A stretch of 64,000 bases of DNA from Beroe forskalii (Eukaryota > Ctenophora > Nuda > Beroida > Beroidae): NCBI GenBank assembly GCA_011033025.1, contig WFMF01000042.1, positions 124,001-188,000 of the forward strand. The letters are read 5' to 3'. Each line of letters begins with the position of its first letter. Position 1 is the stretch's first letter. Made by a program: the position numbers and the translations under genes. The notes under the pieces are model-generated. The model saw only the letters and a list, made by a program, of their open reading frames with translations. It was not told the origin of the DNA and did not search any database. Below, piece by piece: positions 59,406 to 64,000 of this stretch.

Positions 59406-62069
59406 GAAGGGCAATGGTAACATGCTGTACAGGCTTAATACATACAGGGTGCTACTGTGATGTGGAAACAACTGAACAAGATGAGAAGATAATCCCGTTC
59501 TTAACAACTCCTTATATTTGTCTTCTGACTCTAACAAGTCACGGGTTCACAGATAAGAAAATGACAGTCCGGATTGTTTGGACCGAAAGTGCAGGTTCTT
59601 CTTAGAACTCATGGGATGAATTTGGGATTTAGGAACTCGCTACCGAATGCATTCCTAATGCTTCATGCTAATGATATGAAAACATGAAAACAGCACTCAG
59701 GTATTGCAATTATACTGCTATCAAAAAATGGGGATTTTCTTCTTGAAAATTAAAAAGTAAAATTTCTTCACGACAATTATCTCCAAAACAAATAATTCAC
59801 GGATTTTTTCAGTCTATCTTATTTGACATCATTTCAACTAAACTTTCTTGTAAATAGTTTACATTTCATGGTTTTTTATTATAGTATGGAAAGTTGATAT
59901 TTGAATGCATAATTGAGACTTTTGTTTTAATTTTCAAGGGCAATTACTTTTGGAGATGGACTGTGTCAAGGACACTTTCCACTAGTTTCACACTTTGGTA
60001 CTTAATCAGAATTCACGGGTACTACTCGGATCGTGTCAATTCATGGTTACAATTGGACGTGGTTTCGTGTCTCTCCATGGTACCTACATTTAAATGATTT
60101 GAGATTTCCCCGTGAGCTGCATATATTATAGTTTCGAAATTTAAAAGAACATGCTTCTAGGTCCTCGGCTCACCGACGCAAAACATTAAATTCATTAGAC
60201 CTCGATGAGATCTGGACTGAGAGCACCAGGAGCAACTTTCACTTAATTTCACCCGTAGATGTGTCAGACTATAAGGGAGTTTATTAGAACGAAATAGCAC
60301 CTGTTCCACAAGAAACGGTCAACGAATTATTAATTCCCCGTGCTTCGAACGCTTCAATCATACTACGGAAATCTAGTCTTTGAAAGCATGCGTTTTATGG
60401 GAGTTGGTGCTCCAGTGACAAAAAATACCACTATTTGATAGAAATTTCTCACTGACGTGATATACGGTCACAATCTATAAACTAAATAGACACGGATGAT
60501 TGCTGGTCATGATTAGCACTTCCGTGCTGACGTATGTAGATAATAATAGACACGCGCCTATCCGGGTCCATGTTTGGATACTTCCCCAGGGTCGCAGTCC
60601 GAGGGATGTGTCCGCAGCCATAAGGGTGGGGTTTTAAAACCTATATAGACCTGATCAGGCCAGGGTCTGTGTATTATAGACACCGATGAAAAGGCCAGAG
60701 GTGTCTATATTGACGAAGGCAAAGAAGACTTGTGTGAATTTGGAGTTTTATAGGCCTATAGGGAACTCGAATTCATAGACCTTTGATTCGTCAACTCAAC
60801 TATACATGATACAACATGTAAGATGGTCTCGAGTAAAGGAATGTTAGAGTTAGGCAGGGAATTCATGACGTCAAATTGTTTGTATTTTGTGCTTGGTATA
60901 CCATAGCCTATACTTCCCTGGTTTTCTTATACCACCCCTTAAGAATTTGCATTCGATATCTCCTGCTCCCCATGCTAGCAGCCAACCATTTGATTTTAGA
61001 TTTCATTAAAATCTTAAAATGAACATTGTATCATGGTCATTGGTCTTTATGAGCCAAATAAAACACTAAGTTAATGTGATCATCTAAATAAGCTTTAATG
61101 GGAAATTACAATGCAAATATAATTAAATATTTTTATTTGTGACCTCAAATTATACAAATATAAATTTCATCAAATAAATTTAACATAATCCTTAAATAAA
61201 TTAAATATTGTCATTACAAATCCAAGTTCAGGCTGAGACAATGGAGGTGGCTCGTCAGAATGTTCATGTATCATGGTTATAATCTGTCATTATACCCCTC
61301 CCAAGCTTGTTTTAGCGGCTGTGTAAGTTTCGTTATACGGTCTCCACTGAGTAACAGTGCAAAAAGCTTAAAATGAAATTTGATTTTATAAACAAACACT
61401 CAAATATCTACTTAAGCGTTGAAGTTTTATAGTCATGTATGATCGAACTGGAAGTTATCGCAAAACATGATTGAATATGGACTCATATGAGGGTCCACAA
61501 TCCACTTCAATCATTGATTAGCGCTTGCAGTTGTTACCATGTGACCCAAAAGACTGTTCAATTTGCACGAATATGTCTGCATCAATAAGATTTTATTGCA
61601 ACTGGATAACCCGAAAATTGCACGAGAATTGTGAAATAAAGAAATTCAAATATCTAAAACTCCGATAGCCCTTTTAAACTCTTAAATAAGGGACCTATTT
61701 TTTGATCTTTTTCACTATCATATTTTAAAGTATCCAAAATTTTTCGTGGCATTTAAGGACATTCCATACATTTTCTACTTTAATGGCCCATTATTAGGTC
61801 TCTTAATGACAGCAAATTGATTTTTGATAAACCATCGATGATCAATTTAGGAAATAAAATTTCCAATATTCAGCATCTCATAATTATTGTTTATTTATTA
61901 ATCTCACGCAGTTCCTTCTGACATCTGAAATCCTAGTAGTAATAACAGTTTTAATTATGTAATTCATAACAATAATACAAAAAGATTTCCGTCTTCTCTC
62001 TTTTTAACTGCCCTGCAGGCCCCTTGGCCTCTGACAGCATATTTATGTAACAACACGTTCGCAACAAAT
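59406..62069. other. Intergenic between ANKUB1 and the - strand gene
   Basis: No gene recognised. AT-rich; the two flanking genes converge here. Confidence 0.5.
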
Positions 62070-62205
62070 GAGTAACAGTGGAAGTTCGAACTGCAGTTTT
62101 GTGTGCGCGGCGTAAATTTGCGCGGTGTGTAGAAATGTTATTTATATGTCTTTACGCCGCGCAAACAAAACTGCGCTTTCGAACTGTCACCGTTATTCTG
62201 TGTAT
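62070..62205. mobile_element. 136-bp foldback or MITE with GC-rich stem
   Basis: Inverted repeat of about 40 bases: AGTTCGAACTGCAGTTTTG and GCGCGGCGTAAA face TTTACGCCGCGC and CAAAACTGCGCTTTCGAACT. The outer parts (AGTAACAGTG against CACCGTTATT) also pair with mismatches. The loop is short and AT-rich. Confidence 0.75.
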
Positions 62206-62343
62206 CGCTATAATAACGTCCTTCTATAACGTCCTTCAGTAACGTCCTTCTGTTTGTGCATCTGTCTGTGGAACTCAGTCCTCATATCCTGGTTTCTCTG
62301 CGTATATCTCTGATATGTTCGTCATATATGTAAGGAGTCGTCA

Positions 62344-64000
62344 TTACCGGTCCTCCCAGGGCCTCCACGTTTTGATTGTCTGCTTCAGCAAACTTGAGCT
62401 TTTCTCGAGGGCAACCTGTCAAAAAGTGCTGGTGAATGGATTATAATCGATGATTAGAAAAGGGATTATTCATTGTTATTCATTTTATTCCCCCAATTAT
62501 ACCAGCCAGAACATTTCATGTAGTCATGCTATTTATTGTGAACCTACCTATTCTTTTTATCCTTTTTATATTAAATCCAAGCTCTAGCTTTTTCAAATAA
62601 TAAATGCGTGAAATGAAACGCACAATTCAGGGTGCCTTTCCCTAATTTTGATACAATATTTTGAATCTCGATTCAAATGCCTGCTACTTTTGAGAAAGCT
62701 CAGCAAACACATATCTAGCATATCAGCCGCATATAAGATTTTTGATGCATGATTTATCCTACATTTTGTTACATTTCAAATCGTTTTTTTCTGTCCAATA
62801 TAATCTCAGAAAGGCTCGTACACATAAAACATGATATATTTTCTATGATGCGCATAAAACGGTGGTGATAACGCGGCTGATTTCCTCTTCTTCTAGCGGG
62901 GAGTCAATTTACCGGAACGCCTCTTCTCTCCCCAGACAACATGTCTAATTTCCAGCTTAAATACCCAGTTACATAACATCTTTTCTGTTCCTAAACGCGC
63001 GCTCTATTTACCCACATGCCGCTTATTTCTAGAGTCATATAGTATCAATTTCCAGCTAACCCATCGATTTTCAATCTACTTTCTATCATACGTTTCTTTC
63101 ACCACACTGATAAACCATAGTCCGTTAAACTTTAGTCGTCACATAATGATATATGTTGTGGATATTATCATAACTCCATTCATATACTTAGCTAACAGCT
63201 ATTTGTCCTGCGGTATGTGTTTCCCAAACATGTCGCCCGCAGGTCTGCCGACAAACCGAGCCGCAAAAATATTATATATAGCGGAATGAGATATATTATA
63301 ATGCTGTAATAGGCAGACGAACAATATATAATACAGTAGCAAAACAGCAGCAGCAGGAAAGCGGATTCAGCAACAATATAAGGGGGAAGTCAGAGAGGGA
63401 AGGCGTGTGTGTGGAGGCTGCAAAGCCTCCCAAAACACGCATTGGAAGAGCGCAGCAATCAGCACAATGCACATGTTTTCAGTTTTGCGTAAATGCGGAG
63501 AGAGAGAGTTGGCAGTCAGCTGCAAATCCAGGTGCTTGACCATCCAGCCTGTGCTCAGCAAGTGCGTGTCATCTCCTCTTTACCTGATGAGCGAGGGCTT
63601 CCAGAGTCTGTTTAAGGTCGAGTTTGAAGGGTGCCAGGTTGACTAGCGGTGATTCTGGTTGGGGCGGCTGGAGCAGTTGGGAGGCTGCGGCGGCTGCCCC
63701 CGTCTTGTTGAGGATTCCGAACTGTACGAGGGGGAGTGTTACAATACCCTCCTCTTACTTTGTACACAGTTAAACCTTGGGACTACACCCCCGTTTTGTT
63801 TTATTTCTCATTATGTTTAGTATATTAGTATTTGCTCTCTCTCACCTGTGAGGCTATGACTTCCAAGGTCTGTTTGAGGTCCAGCTTGAGGGGAGGTATG
63901 AGGGCTGCTGCAGGGTTGCTCTGAGAAGACACTGTAGGGAAGGTGGAGGCACTGAGCAGACTGCTGGCTGCTGCAGCTAGCTGGCTGCTCTGGTCCGCCA
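62344..64000 (-). CDS. 3' exons of an unrecognised gene with LKQT(L/I) motifs
   Basis: Three phase-0 exons: 64000-63846 (open at the window edge; ADQSSQLAAAASSLL... to LKLDLKQTLEVIASQ), 63721-63584 (FGILNKTGAAAAASQLL... to FKLDLKQTLEALAHQ) and 62415-62344 (VALEKSSSLLKQTIKTW, then RPWEDR and stop TAA). Donors are gtgagag and gtaaaga, acceptors gtacag and tgacag. The first two are similar (A/S-rich linker, proline, then LDLKQTLE), so they look like a tandem exon duplication, and the third repeats LLKQTI. The last exon has an alternative: a donor (CCG|gtaatg) right at the stop codon, so it may be internal. I do not recognise the family. It is an alanine- and serine-rich protein with short amphipathic repeats. 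Confidence 0.5.
62416..63583. other. Intron of the right-end - strand gene
   Basis: AT-rich, no further exon found. The small open frames at 63367-63646 overlap real exon DNA on the other strand or lack support. Confidence 0.5.

Overview
The window is animal nuclear DNA: AT-rich, with multi-exon genes using GT-AG introns, short-to-medium introns, many small inverted-repeat elements, and a degraded LINE. The recognisable genes (NLE1, TBL2, SLC4A11-like, ANKUB1, tropomyosin-like and CCHCR1-like) fit an invertebrate metazoan, possibly a cnidarian or another early-branching marine animal. The sequence alone does not fix the species. I saw no bacterial genes, CRISPR array or rRNA.

Bases 1 to about 26.9 kb form a large inverted duplication. 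The right arm (about 18.7-26.9 kb) carries the 3' half of NLE1, an intronless CCHCR1-like coiled-coil gene and the 5' end of TBL2, all on +. The left arm (1 to about 9.56 kb) carries the same three units on -. The roughly 9.1 kb spacer holds an SLC4A11-like transporter gene (+) and NLE1 exons 1-5. The right copy is therefore the ancestral locus and the left copy is a duplicate broken inside NLE1 intron 5. The copies have since diverged: two elements inserted only in the left arm, each with a TA duplication and an exact empty site in the right arm, and another insertion occurred only in the right arm. The 'complete' NLE1 on the right has lost its last beta-strand through a 25-bp deletion and has a damaged exon-5 splice donor, while the truncated left copy keeps an intact C-terminus.

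TBL2 (+) runs on to 30.9 kb through a stretch (about 28.5-29.1 kb) that looks like poor consensus or a decayed minisatellite. A tropomyosin-like gene (-, 43.4 to 31.5 kb) follows. Its second intron holds two large adjacent foldback elements, each a palindrome of tandem repeats flanked by TA. One of them contains a 21-bp minisatellite that reverses orientation at its centre. Upstream of the tropomyosin-like gene is a 57-bp minisatellite split by a LINE reverse-transcriptase fragment.

50.8-59.4 kb is a ten-exon ANKUB1 homologue (+). 62.3-64.0 kb holds three exons of an unrecognised - strand gene with a recurring LKQT(L/I) motif, running off the right end.

The main unusual theme is that many tandem repeats lie exactly on exon edges. 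At least eight cases across NLE1, TBL2, ANKUB1 and the tropomyosin-like gene re-copy a splice donor, a splice acceptor, a stop codon or the sequence before a start codon.
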